Below are positions 59,201 to 64,000 of a stretch of DNA of 64,000 nucleotides, piece after piece. The notes below the pieces were generated by a model. The model was given only the letters and a program-made list of their open reading frames with translations, ran no database searches and had not been told where the DNA came from. The stretch is from Mytilus trossulus (lineage: Eukaryota > Mollusca > Bivalvia > Mytilida > Mytilidae). The stretch is from positions 28,388,886 to 28,452,885 of the forward strand of contig NC_086374.1 in the NCBI RefSeq assembly GCF_036588685.1, given 5' to 3'. The number at the start of each line of letters is the position of its first letter. The first letter of the stretch is position 1. The position numbers were made by a program, and so were the translations under genes.

Positions 59201-60860
59201 TATCGTATGATAGCTTAACATTGTAAAACTTGCAGCAGTTACAACAGAACACAACAACAACCAACTACCGACATCCTCGTTGGAAATAGATAGACAAATA
59301 AAGGCAAAGAAATTCGAACAGCACGTGGTTTGAGACCTACTACAACAACCAACTTCCGACATCCTCGTTGGAAATAGATAGACAAATAAAGGCAAAGAAA
59401 TTCGAACAGCACGTTGTTTGAGACCTACTACAACAACCAACTACTAATATCCTCGATGGAAATAGGCAGACAAATAAAAACAAAGAACAAAGAACAGCAC
59501 GTGGTTTATAGACCATGACTTTGTACAGTCAAAAACTGTTGAGCGGTTAAAACCAGACCCATATTTCCCAATTGAGACTAGACATACGTAATAAACTGAA
59601 AAACATTGAATAGAACTTGCACATATCAGATACACAAAAGGATGACCACTTACTTGATCAGGTTGTGTACCATTTTCTTGCATCCATAAAATTTAAACCT
59701 AAACATGAACACTATTTAGATGTTTACTAAGACTTATGTGGTTGTATTATTTGATTGCTCTTTGAATTACTTTCATTTATTTAAAAGTGCAGCAAACCAG
59801 TTTTAAAGCGGTTTTTATAACTTTAGAATTCAACATTGTTAAAAATAGTTTCAGAGAAAACGATAAACGATGCAAGGATGATATCAACAATACCTGCGAA
59901 TTTTTGGATGGTACGCTGTCTAATTTACAATCGACACAATCGACATGAACTCCGAAAGCCGTTGGACATGTTTCTCCGATATAATATATGGATCTAGACA
60001 CAAAATAGACTAGCAAGGAATCATAGTGTTTTTGGCTTATTTCGAATCATAGAAAATATGGGTACCATCGTGTTCATAAAAACGAGGTTTTTCTCGTCTT
60101 AATTGGAAAAGAATTAATCTTTTTCAAGTGAAATTAAACAAACCAAATATGATCAGTCAATGATCAATTGATTTCAACCGAAATCACATCAAAGGTCGAT
60201 GTATACGAAGCTAGTAATGTTCAGGTACGGACTATAGAATGTCTTGAATCTATCAAATACACTGAGCTTGTATCTATGATGAGCTTATTCTCGTGGTGTT
60301 TTGTCTGTTGCTTGGTCCGTTTCTGTGTGTGTTGCGTTTCGGTGTTGTATCGTTGTTCTCTTTTTATATTTAATGCGTTTCCCTCGGTTTTAGTTTGTTA
60401 CCCCGATTTTGTTTTTGGTCCATGGATTTATGACTTTTGAACAGCGGTATACTACTGTTGCCTTTATTTATATATCAATATTAACAGTGTTATACAGTGA
60501 TGCTACTGTCCATTGTGTGGTCGAACGCATGGTTCAATGCCAATCATCAATTCACTAATTCTTTAAATGCTATTTTTGTTTTTAAAAATAATCTTTGTTG
60601 CTGTTTATGCACAATTAAAGAACTCCAGATGCAAGTTATACTTACAGGTACCTGCCTTTGTGAAACAGACGTTTCGAGTAATTTAGTGAAATGTTGAGTT
60701 TGAATTCACTACGTTGAAAGTAATTTTATTCTTTTACAACCGTGGTTGTTCCCTAGTCTAAAACATTCCACTTTTCTTCAGGGTCCAACTAAATATTATA
60801 CATATAGTGGAATAACGGGCGTGACTGGTCCTGGTGGTGCAAAAGAGGGATTTGTATATT
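31408..60860 (+). CDS. Secreted astacin-family metalloprotease (signal-pro-astacin-EGF-CUB-EGF-MAM), 3' end in assembly gap
   Basis: Seventeen exons join without a phase conflict and give 605 codons before the gap. Residues 1-19 form a signal peptide, and about 20-155 an acidic propeptide. The catalytic domain starts near NFWPDGIVPYEIN (about 161) and ends at DIADVTAAYGC (345). The zinc site HEMLHAIGSWH is at 246-256 with catalytic Glu247. Cysteines 195, 218, 238 and 345 match the two astacin disulfides. An EGF-like module (about 347-386), CUB (about 386-510), second EGF-like module (511-548) and a MAM start (549 on) follow. Such enzymes act outside the cell on matrix or proprotein substrates; the target is unknown. 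Two oddities: the Met-turn reads DIMYGVY rather than SxMHYG, one residue short, and the propeptide has FNGM where the FxGD aspartate switch is expected. The tandem elements and SINEs of 38-56 kb lie in its introns. Confidence 0.9.
32174..32388. mobile_element. Short MITE with ~40-bp inverted ends (TATAGCGGGTT type)
   Basis: TACCGTATAGCGGGTTATTT with GCGGGGTGTAAATTTTCG on the left is mirrored on the right by CGCGAAATTTCACACCCGCG then ATCTATACAGTA. It lies in intron 1 of the astacin gene. No ORF belongs to it. Confidence 0.6.
33365..33423 (+). CDS. Astacin exon 2: propeptide
   Basis: The acceptor is CTTTCTTTTTAG and the donor GAG|GTAAGT. Phase 1 to 0. Encodes EVAKTINELDNIYGRQLRE. Confidence 0.75.
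33424..35068. other. Astacin intron 2 with a decayed repeat
   Basis: Around 33530-33835, phrases such as GATAGGTCACCGCGCATTTT, GGGTCACCGTGCGTCTTTAT and GAGAGTTACCTCCCCTTAA look like two decayed copies of one repeat. The rest shows nothing recognisable. Confidence 0.4.
35069..35233 (+). CDS. Astacin exon 3: propeptide
   Basis: The acceptor is GATTATTTCAG and the donor ACG|GTAGGT. It is 55 codons, phase 0 to 0, and highly charged (DQEQNKEEKGLEEG), fitting a propeptide. Confidence 0.75.
35275..36838. other. Astacin intron 3 with repeat fragments
   Basis: 35275-35375 is a fragment of the GGACGAAAGATACC family (GAAAGATACCAAAAGAATAG). About 35990-36100 resembles a decayed form of the repeat seen at 46740-46880. 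The remainder is unassigned. Confidence 0.5.
36839..36913 (+). CDS. Astacin exon 4: propeptide with altered switch motif
   Basis: The acceptor is CTTTTTTTTTTACAG and the donor CAG|GTACTA. It is 25 codons, phase 0 to 0. Encodes DLDPDSDLAFLFNGMSIDDH; FNGM sits where astacins usually have FxGD. Confidence 0.75.
37169..37760. repeat. Two mussel interspersed repeats in opposite orientation
   Basis: 37169-37290 is a short plus-strand GATTGCCAATG-family piece (GAAGATGTGGTAAAATGGTC, CAATGAGCAAAGCCCATAC). 37460-37760 is a minus-strand copy of the GTGGCACCCGTCG / GGACGAAAGATACC family (ACCTACCGAATTAGACTATT ... CATTCGTCCCTCTTTTATGT). Confidence 0.7.
38085..38240 (+). mobile_element. Truncated retrozyme-like unit with degenerate hammerhead
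   Basis: It shares TCCTCAATGCTCTTCAACT, TTTGGCCTTTTAACTTTTTT and AGCGTCACTGATGAGTCT with the tandem units. The core is CTGATGA (38158-38164), stem II GTCTA/TAGAC (38165-38169/38173-38177), GAAA (38178-38181) and GTC at 38187-38189. The 3' strand of stem I (CTATATA) no longer pairs with GCGTCA, so activity is doubtful. Confidence 0.65.
38955..39350 (+). repeat. Mussel interspersed repeat (GATTGCCAATGAGACAAC family)
   Basis: A near-complete copy including GGTATGATTGCTAATGAGAC, TCACCGTACGGCCTTTCACA, AGTCAGCTATAAAAAGCCCC and TGTTAGCGGGATCCCAGCCC. Confidence 0.8.
39385..39860 (+). repeat. Mussel interspersed repeat (GGGGAATGTGTCAAAGAGAC family)
   Basis: It contains GGGGAATGTGTCAAAGAGAC, GGTCTTCAATGTAGCGAGAA, GAGGCGTCCTTGAGCTGGCC, ACTAACAAAGGCCAGAGGAT and AGAGAAGTCCGAGTCTGATT, a combination I recall as very common in mussel sequences. 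It ends about 30 bases before astacin exon 5. Confidence 0.75.
39892..39966 (+). CDS. Astacin exon 5: propeptide
   Basis: The acceptor is TTTTCTGTTTTAG and the donor TCT|GTGAGT. It is 25 codons, phase 0 to 0. Encodes PIGRHIKDKTRAVADNLDYH and PFPPS. A mussel repeat ends a few tens of bases upstream. Confidence 0.75.
40594..40750 (-). mobile_element. tRNA-derived SINE
   Basis: Read on the minus strand from 40750, TGGTCTAGCGG matches a polymerase III A box and GGGTTCGAATCCC a B box, as in a tRNA with a long variable arm. The body continues through AAAGCAAATTTACAGATCTA to GTTTAGACGAGTTGT. A second copy lies at 41355-42095, split by the retrozyme dimer. Confidence 0.7.
40935..41272. repeat. Large palindrome of SINE-related sequence
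   Basis: The left arm (about 40935-41107) contains AAGTACGTCTGAGTCAGTGA, TTTATCCATCGGATCACC and CGTCTTAACATCAACCCAAC. The right arm (about 41114-41272) carries their complements in reverse order. Arms are about 160 bp with small indels and almost no spacer. A (TA)n run at about 41259-41285 adjoins the right arm. Confidence 0.8.
41568..41611 (+). ncRNA. Hammerhead ribozyme, first unit of the dimer
   Basis: Stem I is GCGTCA (41568-41573) with TGGCGT (41606-41611), six pairs including two G-U. CTGATGA (41574-41580) is followed by stem II GTCT/AGAC with loop TATGT, GAAA (41594-41597), stem III of two pairs with loop GCGC, and cleavage triplet GUC ending at 41605. Every invariant core base is present. 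Confidence 0.85.
41922..41965 (+). ncRNA. Hammerhead ribozyme, second unit of the dimer
   Basis: Identical in core and stems to the copy 354 bp upstream: CTGATGA at 41928-41934, GAAA at 41948-41951, cleavage predicted after C41959. Confidence 0.85.
42096..43701. other. Astacin intron 5, 3' part
   Basis: AT-rich unassigned sequence without a convincing ORF, RNA or repeat that I can name. Confidence 0.4.
43702..43783 (+). CDS. Astacin exon 6: start of mature protease
   Basis: The acceptor is TTTCTTTTTTAG and the donor TTTA|GTAAGT. Phase 0 to 1. Encodes DPSKRNFARTF then NFWPDGIVPYEINSTF, the hallmark astacin N-terminus; basic residues (SKR) nearby are a likely propeptide cleavage area. Confidence 0.9.
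44097..44159. repeat. Perfect-like hairpin, 24-bp arms
   Basis: GAAAGGACACGAAGTCCGTA then TCAA (44097-44120) is mirrored by TTGATACGGACTTCGTGTTC then TTTC (44136-44159), with one G-T pair and a 15-base loop. It lies in astacin intron 6. The rest of that intron (43784-45548) shows nothing recognisable. Confidence 0.85.
45549..45669 (+). CDS. Astacin exon 7: first conserved cysteine
   Basis: The acceptor is TGTATTTGCAG and the donor CATCG|GTGAGT. Phase 1 to 2. Encodes AVAEFNKKTCVKWIPY and HIHYVEFITHR, matching the xTCVxFxxR region of astacins. Confidence 0.9.
46143..46880 (+). repeat. Mussel interspersed repeats in intron 7
   Basis: 46143-46640 is a full GATTGCCAATGAGACAAC-family copy (GATGTGGTATGATTGCCAAT to AGCGGGATCCCAACCCT and beyond). 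46735-46880 holds CTGAATTCCGCGGAAAAATT and AACGGAAAGCCCATAATCAA, the reverse-oriented relative of 27200-27440. Confidence 0.75.
47321..47393 (+). CDS. Astacin exon 8: CxSYVG segment (easy to miss)
   Basis: The acceptor is TTTTTTACTACTTGTAG and the donor AAC|GTATGT. It is 73 bases, phase 2 to 0, the only phase-compatible piece found between exons 7 and 9. Encodes KCFSYVGKISKSPQIIGLAN and SCVN, supplying the second conserved disulfide with the family's 20-residue spacing. It is too short for simple ORF detection. Confidence 0.85.
47904..48095 (+). CDS. Astacin exon 9: zinc-binding and Met-turn
   Basis: The acceptor is GTTACTTTTACAG and the donor TAT|GTAAGT. It is 64 codons, phase 0 to 0. Encodes QGTIMHEMLHAIGSWHEMAR, the full HExxHxxGxxHExxR zinc motif, and ends with the shortened Met-turn PASDIMYGVY. 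Confidence 0.95.
48532..48654. repeat. Foldback element with nested palindrome
   Basis: Left arm 48532-48572 (AAGCTTTGCGGACGTCC ... TTTTACTGTCGCAAAT) pairs with right arm 48614-48654 at about 35 of 41 positions. Inside, GTTTACCTG and CAGGTAAAC form a second inverted pair around CTACGCGTCG. It lies in astacin intron 9. Confidence 0.8.
48655..49849. other. Astacin intron 9, 3' part
   Basis: No gene, RNA or recognised repeat is seen; ORFs are short and unrecognised. Confidence 0.4.
49850..49976 (+). CDS. Astacin exon 10: end of catalytic domain
   Basis: The acceptor is TTTTTTACTGTTTTTAG and the donor ACTG|GTAAGA. Phase 0 to 1. Encodes SFSKNGDKTEFF and LSFYDIADVTAAYGC, the last conserved cysteine of the domain. 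Confidence 0.9.
50575..50691 (+). CDS. Astacin exon 11: EGF-like module 1
   Basis: The acceptor is ACTTCTATTTTAG and the donor AGTAGTT|GTATGT. Phase 1 to 1. Encodes a six-cysteine module with PPTCQHGGFVDQTCSCACPP and GTVCQQ. Confidence 0.85.
50890..51390 (-). mobile_element. Non-LTR retrotransposon (LINE) fragment, end of the reverse-transcriptase ORF
   Basis: The minus-strand ORF 50943-51332 (129 residues) reads LHWRPIKARITFKIL, then NAPSYLINLL, RSLRSS, RSFSTIGPKLWNELG and LDIFKCRLKTLYF. This is the pattern found at the C-terminus of many animal LINE ORF2 proteins downstream of the RT domain. The same frame extends upstream to KTLDTRIYEN before a stop near 51393, so it is a 5'-truncated or decayed copy. 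It sits antisense in astacin intron 11. Confidence 0.8.
51960..52069 (+). CDS. Astacin exon 12: CUB domain, part 1
   Basis: The acceptor is ATACTGATTTCAG and the donor CAG|GTAGGT. Phase 1 to 0. Encodes NCGGTINIAGGETFFLTSPN and YPSNYDTGLKCVWFI, the standard CUB opening with SPNYP. Confidence 0.9.
52552..52670 (+). CDS. Astacin exon 13: CUB domain, part 2
   Basis: The acceptor is TCATTTTACAG and the donor CCAGA|GTACGT. Phase 0 to 2. Encodes GDPGNHIRATVTDMDVSHNK and CYHWIEM. Confidence 0.8.
53007..53152 (+). CDS. Astacin exon 14: CUB domain, part 3
   Basis: The acceptor is GTTTTATTTTTAG and the donor ACAG|GTCGGT. Phase 2 to 1. Encodes RCGTTDHEVWDTSSEGEMNT, then IIKFDSF and KGFNITLES, the final CUB strands. 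Confidence 0.85.
54022..54897 (-). mobile_element. Second copy of the 29041-29755 element, inverted, with foldback end
   Basis: It is the reverse complement of 29041-29755 over most of its length (TCCAATGGAAAGTCAGTTTT, GAATGACTTTTTATTGTCAG, ACAATGGGAAGGATAATATT). Its far end folds: ACTTGGTCATGTTTTATGAA near 54819 pairs with TTCATAAAACACGACCAAGT ending near 54893 around CCCTCGGCTTCGCCTTGGG. It lies in astacin intron 14. Confidence 0.75.
54979..55092 (+). CDS. Astacin exon 15: EGF-like module 2
   Basis: The acceptor is TTTTTATTCATAG and the donor TCAG|GTATGA. Phase 1 to 1. Encodes GCENNPCVHGSCYSPMNSNS then YTCTCKQGFIGTNC, a canonical EGF pattern. The four-copy hammerhead array begins about 140 bases downstream in the next intron. 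Confidence 0.9.
55433..55476 (+). ncRNA. Hammerhead ribozyme, array unit 1 (weakened)
   Basis: Stem I GCGTCA/TGGCGT is intact, CTGATGA and GAAA are present, and the triplet is GTC. Stem II is reduced (GTCT against AGAA) and stem III starts ACTCGCGT. Confidence 0.6.
55798..55841 (+). ncRNA. Hammerhead ribozyme, array unit 2 (weakened)
   Basis: CTGATGA and GAAA are intact. Stem II is GTCT/AGAG, the cleavage triplet is AUC, and the stem I strand is TAGCGT in place of TGGCGT, turning a U-G into a U-A pair. Confidence 0.6.
56163..56206 (+). ncRNA. Hammerhead ribozyme, array unit 3 (weakened)
   Basis: Same core and stems as unit 2: CTGATGA at 56169-56175, stem II GTCT/AGAG, GAAA, AUC triplet, stem I GCGTCA/TAGCGT. 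Confidence 0.6.
56528..56572 (+). ncRNA. Hammerhead remnant, array unit 4 (core broken)
   Basis: CTGATGA is present, but the GAAA side reads AGAACAAAAC, which destroys the conserved G-A-A junction. Stem I and the GTC triplet remain. It is probably inactive. Confidence 0.55.
56815..57220 (+). repeat. Mussel interspersed repeats in intron 15
   Basis: CTGACCTCCGAGGAAAATTC and AAAACGGAAAATCAGTAG (56820-56870) match the 46740 repeat. 57040-57220 (ACACGAACCCCAACAAAAAC, ACACGTCGTGTTGCTCAT, GGTCACATTCATGAAAAGGA) is the GTGGCACCCGTCG family. Confidence 0.65.
57221..58973. other. Unassigned part of astacin intron 15
   Basis: Short ORFs at 57499-57723 (+) and 58469-58675 (-) are not recognised. No splice-consistent exon or named repeat is found. 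Confidence 0.4.
58974..59065 (+). CDS. Astacin exon 16: MAM domain start
   Basis: The acceptor is ATTTTGTTTTACAG and the donor TCA|GTGAGT. Phase 1 to 0. Encodes FECTAEIDHYCMFVQSTDDK then FNWGKR, matching the MAM opening (FE, FC/YC, Q, DDFxW). Confidence 0.8.
59252..59515. repeat. 88-bp tandem repeat, three copies
   Basis: CCAACT(A/T)CCGACATCCTCG begins at 59261 and 59349, with a diverged third copy at 59437, so the period is 88 bp. Units carry GGAAATAGATAGACAAATAA and GAACAGCACGTGGTTTGAGA. The first two are almost identical. It lies in astacin intron 16. The minus-strand ORF 59102-59440 is a by-product. Confidence 0.85.
60250..60480 (+). repeat. Mussel repeat ending TGAACAGCGGTATACTACTG
   Basis: TTTTGTTTTTGGTCCATGGA, TTTATGACTTTTGAACAGCG and TATACTACTGTTGCCTTTAT form a string I recall from many mussel transcripts and genomic sequences. 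The ORF at 60168-60440 overlaps it and is not treated as a gene. Confidence 0.55.
60782..60860 (+). CDS. Astacin exon 17: MAM domain, cut by the gap
   Basis: The acceptor is CCACTTTTCTTCAG. It starts in phase 0 and encodes SGITGVTGPGGAKEGFVY before the run of N. The TGP then G-x-Y spacing fits a MAM core. The rest of this exon and the gene's end lie in or beyond the gap. Confidence 0.75.
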
Positions 60861-60960
60861 NNNNNNNNNNNNNNNNNNNNNNNNNNNNNNNNNNNNNNNN
60901 NNNNNNNNNNNNNNNNNNNNNNNNNNNNNNNNNNNNNNNNNNNNNNNNNNNNNNNNNNNN
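60861..60960. other. Assembly gap (100 N)
   Basis: Exactly 100 N, the usual placeholder for a gap of unknown size. It cuts astacin exon 17, and the satellite array begins directly after it. Distance and even adjacency across it are unproven. Confidence 0.98.
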
Positions 60961-63900
60961 ATTCATTTTTTTGCTTACTGGATTATCGTCTGAAACATAA
61001 ATAAAAGACGTTTACCCGAGAATCAACAAAATAATACTAGGCGAGTCCGGACCGTGACCTTAAATAACCCCGGACTGGGAGTATACAGATTGTATATAAA
61101 TATACCAAATTATTAGTTAAATTGAAAGATTTTTTTCCCCGTTTTTCTTTTGGCTTTTCCTTTATTCATTTTTCTATTTCTTAAATCATTCGATAGTCAT
61201 CGGAAAAATCAATAAACGACATTTAAGCAGCGATCACCCATGTAATACACAATGTTGAACAGGTGAGTCCGGACTGTGACCTGACATAACCCCGGACTAG
61301 TTTGAAGTTTACTATACCTGCGTGTATTGCATTTCGACGACTAACTGTATGTACACTGTTTATTGTCGTAAAGTATATTGACGGGACCTTTGATCAAGCA
61401 TGTAATACAGAAAAAAATTATAAGTTATTTATCCGACATTTAACGAAACAATTACATGTACTAGCCGAGTCCGGATGGTGACCTGAAGTAACCCCGGACT
61501 AGGTGTATTCGCAAACTATAGACATCGATAGAGATATAAAACTTCACAAATTATTTGATGAAACGAACTTTATCATTTTTATTCATTCATTTTTTTTGCT
61601 TACTGGATTATCGTCTGAAACATAAATAAAAGACGTTTACCCGAGAATCAACAAAATAATACTAGGCGAGTCCGGACCGTGACCTTAAATAACCCCGGAC
61701 TGGGAGTATACAGATTGTATATAAATATACCAAATTATTAGTTAAATTGAAAGATTTTTTTCCCCGTTTTTCTTTTGGCTTTTCCTTTATTCATTTTTCT
61801 ATTTCTTAAATCATTCGATAGTCATCGGAAAAATCAATAAACGACATTTAAGCAGCGATCACCCATGTAATACACAATGTTGAACAGGTGAGTCCGGACT
61901 GTGACCTGACATAACCCCGGACTAGTTTGAAGTTTACTATACCTGCGTGTATTGCATTTCGACGACTAACTGTATGTACACTGTTTATTGTCGTAAAGTA
62001 TATTGACGGGACCTTTGATCAAGCATGTAATACAGAAAAAAATTATAAGTTATTTATCCGACATTTAACGAAACAATTACATGTACTAGCCGAGTCCGGA
62101 TGGTGACCTGAAGTAACCCCGGACTAGGTGTATTCGCAAACTATAGACATCGATAGAGATATAAAACTTCACAAATTATTTGATGAAACGAACTTTATCA
62201 TTTTTATTCATTCATTTTTTTGCTTACTGGATTATCGTCTGAAACATAAATAAAAGACGTTTACCCGAGAATCAACAAAATAATACTAGGCGAGTCCGGA
62301 CCGTGACCTTAAATAACCCCGGACTGGGAGTATACAGATTGTATATAAATATACCAAATTATTAGTTAAATTGAAAGATTTTTTTCCCCGTTTTTCTTTT
62401 GGCTTTTCCTTTATTCATTTTTCTATTTCTTAAATCATTCGATAGTCATCGGAAAAATCAATAAACGACATTTAAGCAGCGATCACCCATGTAATACACA
62501 ATGTTGAACAGGTGAGTCCGGACTGTGACCTGACATAACCCCGGACTAGTTTGAAGTTTACTATACCTGCGTGTATTGCATTTCGACGACTAACTGTATG
62601 TACACTGTTTATTGTCGTAAAGTATATTGACGGGACCTTTGATCAAGCATGTAATACAGAAAAAAATTATAAGTTATTTATCCGACATTTAACGAAACAA
62701 TTACATGTACTAGCCGAGTCCGGATGGTGACCTGAAGTAACCCCGGACTAGGTGTATTCGCAAACTATAGACATCGATAGAGATATAAAACTTCACAAAT
62801 TATTTGATGAAACGAACTTTATCATTTTTATTCATTCATTTTTTTGCTTACTGGATTATCGTCTGAAACATAAATAAAAGACGTTTACCCGAGAATCAAC
62901 AAAATAATACTAGGCGAGTCCGGACCGTGACCTTAAATAACCCCGGACTGGGAGTATACAGATTGTATATAAATATACCAAATTATTAGTTAAATTGAAA
63001 GATTTTTTTCCCCGTTTTTCTTTTGGCTTTTCCTTTATTCATTTTTCTATTTCTTAAATCATTCGATAGTCATCGGAAAAATCAATAAACGACATTTAAG
63101 CAGCGATCACCCATGTAATACACAATGTTGAACAGGTGAGTCCGGACTGTGACCTGACATAACCCCGGACTAGTTTGAAGTTTACTATACCTGCGTGTAT
63201 TGCATTTCGACGACTAACTGTATGTACACTGTTTATTGTCGTAAAGTATATTGACGGGACCTTTGATCAAGCATGTAATACAGAAAAAAATTATAAGTTA
63301 TTTATCCGACATTTAACGAAACAATTACATGTACTAGCCGAGTCCGGATGGTGACCTGAAGTAACCCCGGACTAGGTGTATTCGCAAACTATAGACATCG
63401 ATAGAGATATAAAACTTCACAAATTATTTGATGAAACGAACTTTATCATTTTTATTCATTCATTTTTTTGCTTACTGGATTATCGTCTGAAACATAAATA
63501 AAAGACGTTTACCCGAGAATCAACAAAATAATACTAGGCGAGTCCGGACCGTGACCTTAAATAACCCCGGACTGGGAGTATACAGATTGTATATAAATAT
63601 ACCAAATTATTAGTTAAATTGAAAGATTTTTTTCCCCGTTTTTCTTTTGGCTTTTCCTTTATTCATTTTTCTATTTCTTAAATCATTCGATAGTCATCGG
63701 AAAAATCAATAAACGACATTTAAGCAGCGATCACCCATGTAATACACAATGTTGAACAGGTGAGTCCGGACTGTGACCTGACATAACCCCGGACTAGTTT
63801 GAAGTTTACTATACCTGCGTGTATTGCATTTCGACGACTAACTGTATGTACACTGTTTATTGTCGTAAAGTATATTGACGGGACCTTTGATCAAGCATGT

Positions 63901-64000
63901 AATACAGAAAAAAATTATAAGTTATTTATCCGACATTTAACGAAACAATTACATGTACTAGCCGAGTCCGGATGGTGACCTGAAGTAACCCCGGACTAGG
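60961..64000 (+). repeat. Higher-order satellite array, 624-bp unit of three monomers
   Basis: GCGAGTCCGGACC recurs at 61041, 61666, 62290, 62914 and 63538, with spacings of 625, 624, 624 and 624, and I see only a one-T difference between units. Each unit holds three diverged monomers of about 222, 202 and 201 bp. Each monomer has a box starting (GC/GT/CC)GAGTCCGGA and ending CCCCGGACT. About 4.9 units are visible, and the array runs off the window end. No ORF. Confidence 0.95.

Noticed and set aside
60168-60440. 90-codon cysteine-rich ORF
   Set aside because: It overlaps a mussel repeat in the last intron and has no signal peptide or splice continuity.

Overview
This window looks like nuclear DNA of a mytilid bivalve (Mytilus or a close relative). 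It is AT-rich, has small exons separated by kilobase introns, and is dense in interspersed repeats that I recognise from memory as typical of mussel genomes, such as the element containing GATTGCCAATGAGACAAC. There is no sign of bacterial gene organisation. No database search was possible. Family names rest on visible motifs and splice phase.

Layout. 1-5690 is a decayed segmental duplicate (copy A) of 28504-31830 (copy B). Both carry the first exon of an astacin gene, but copy A has a 1-base frameshift and has absorbed two TIR transposons. 7228-7812 is a 21/42-bp minisatellite. 9845-13524 is a carbohydrate-sulfotransferase-like gene with a Golgi-type signal anchor, PAPS-binding motifs and an in-frame TGA. 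14.6-21.1 kb is a nest of Harbinger-like 'GGCCGTGTTCAC' elements, one inserted inside another. 21.4-28.5 kb holds repeats and unassigned sequence.

31408-60860 is the main gene, on the plus strand. Seventeen phase-consistent exons encode a secreted metalloprotease: signal peptide, propeptide, astacin catalytic domain (HExxHxxGxxH), EGF, CUB, EGF, and a MAM domain cut off by a 100-N assembly gap. Its Met-turn is one residue short. The introns hold SINEs, a LINE fragment, palindromes and tandem elements.

After the gap, 60961-64000 is an almost perfectly homogeneous 624-bp higher-order satellite of three diverged ~200-bp monomers. Each monomer keeps a ~36-bp palindromic box.

The most notable discovery is that the interspersed and tandem units at 20.7, 38.1, 41.4-42.0 and 55.2-56.6 kb contain hammerhead ribozyme cores (CUGANGA, stem II, GAAA, short stem III). 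Compensatory changes between copies support the fold. Tandem periods are 354 bp and 365 bp, the organisation expected of animal retrozymes (small non-autonomous, circRNA-type retroelements).
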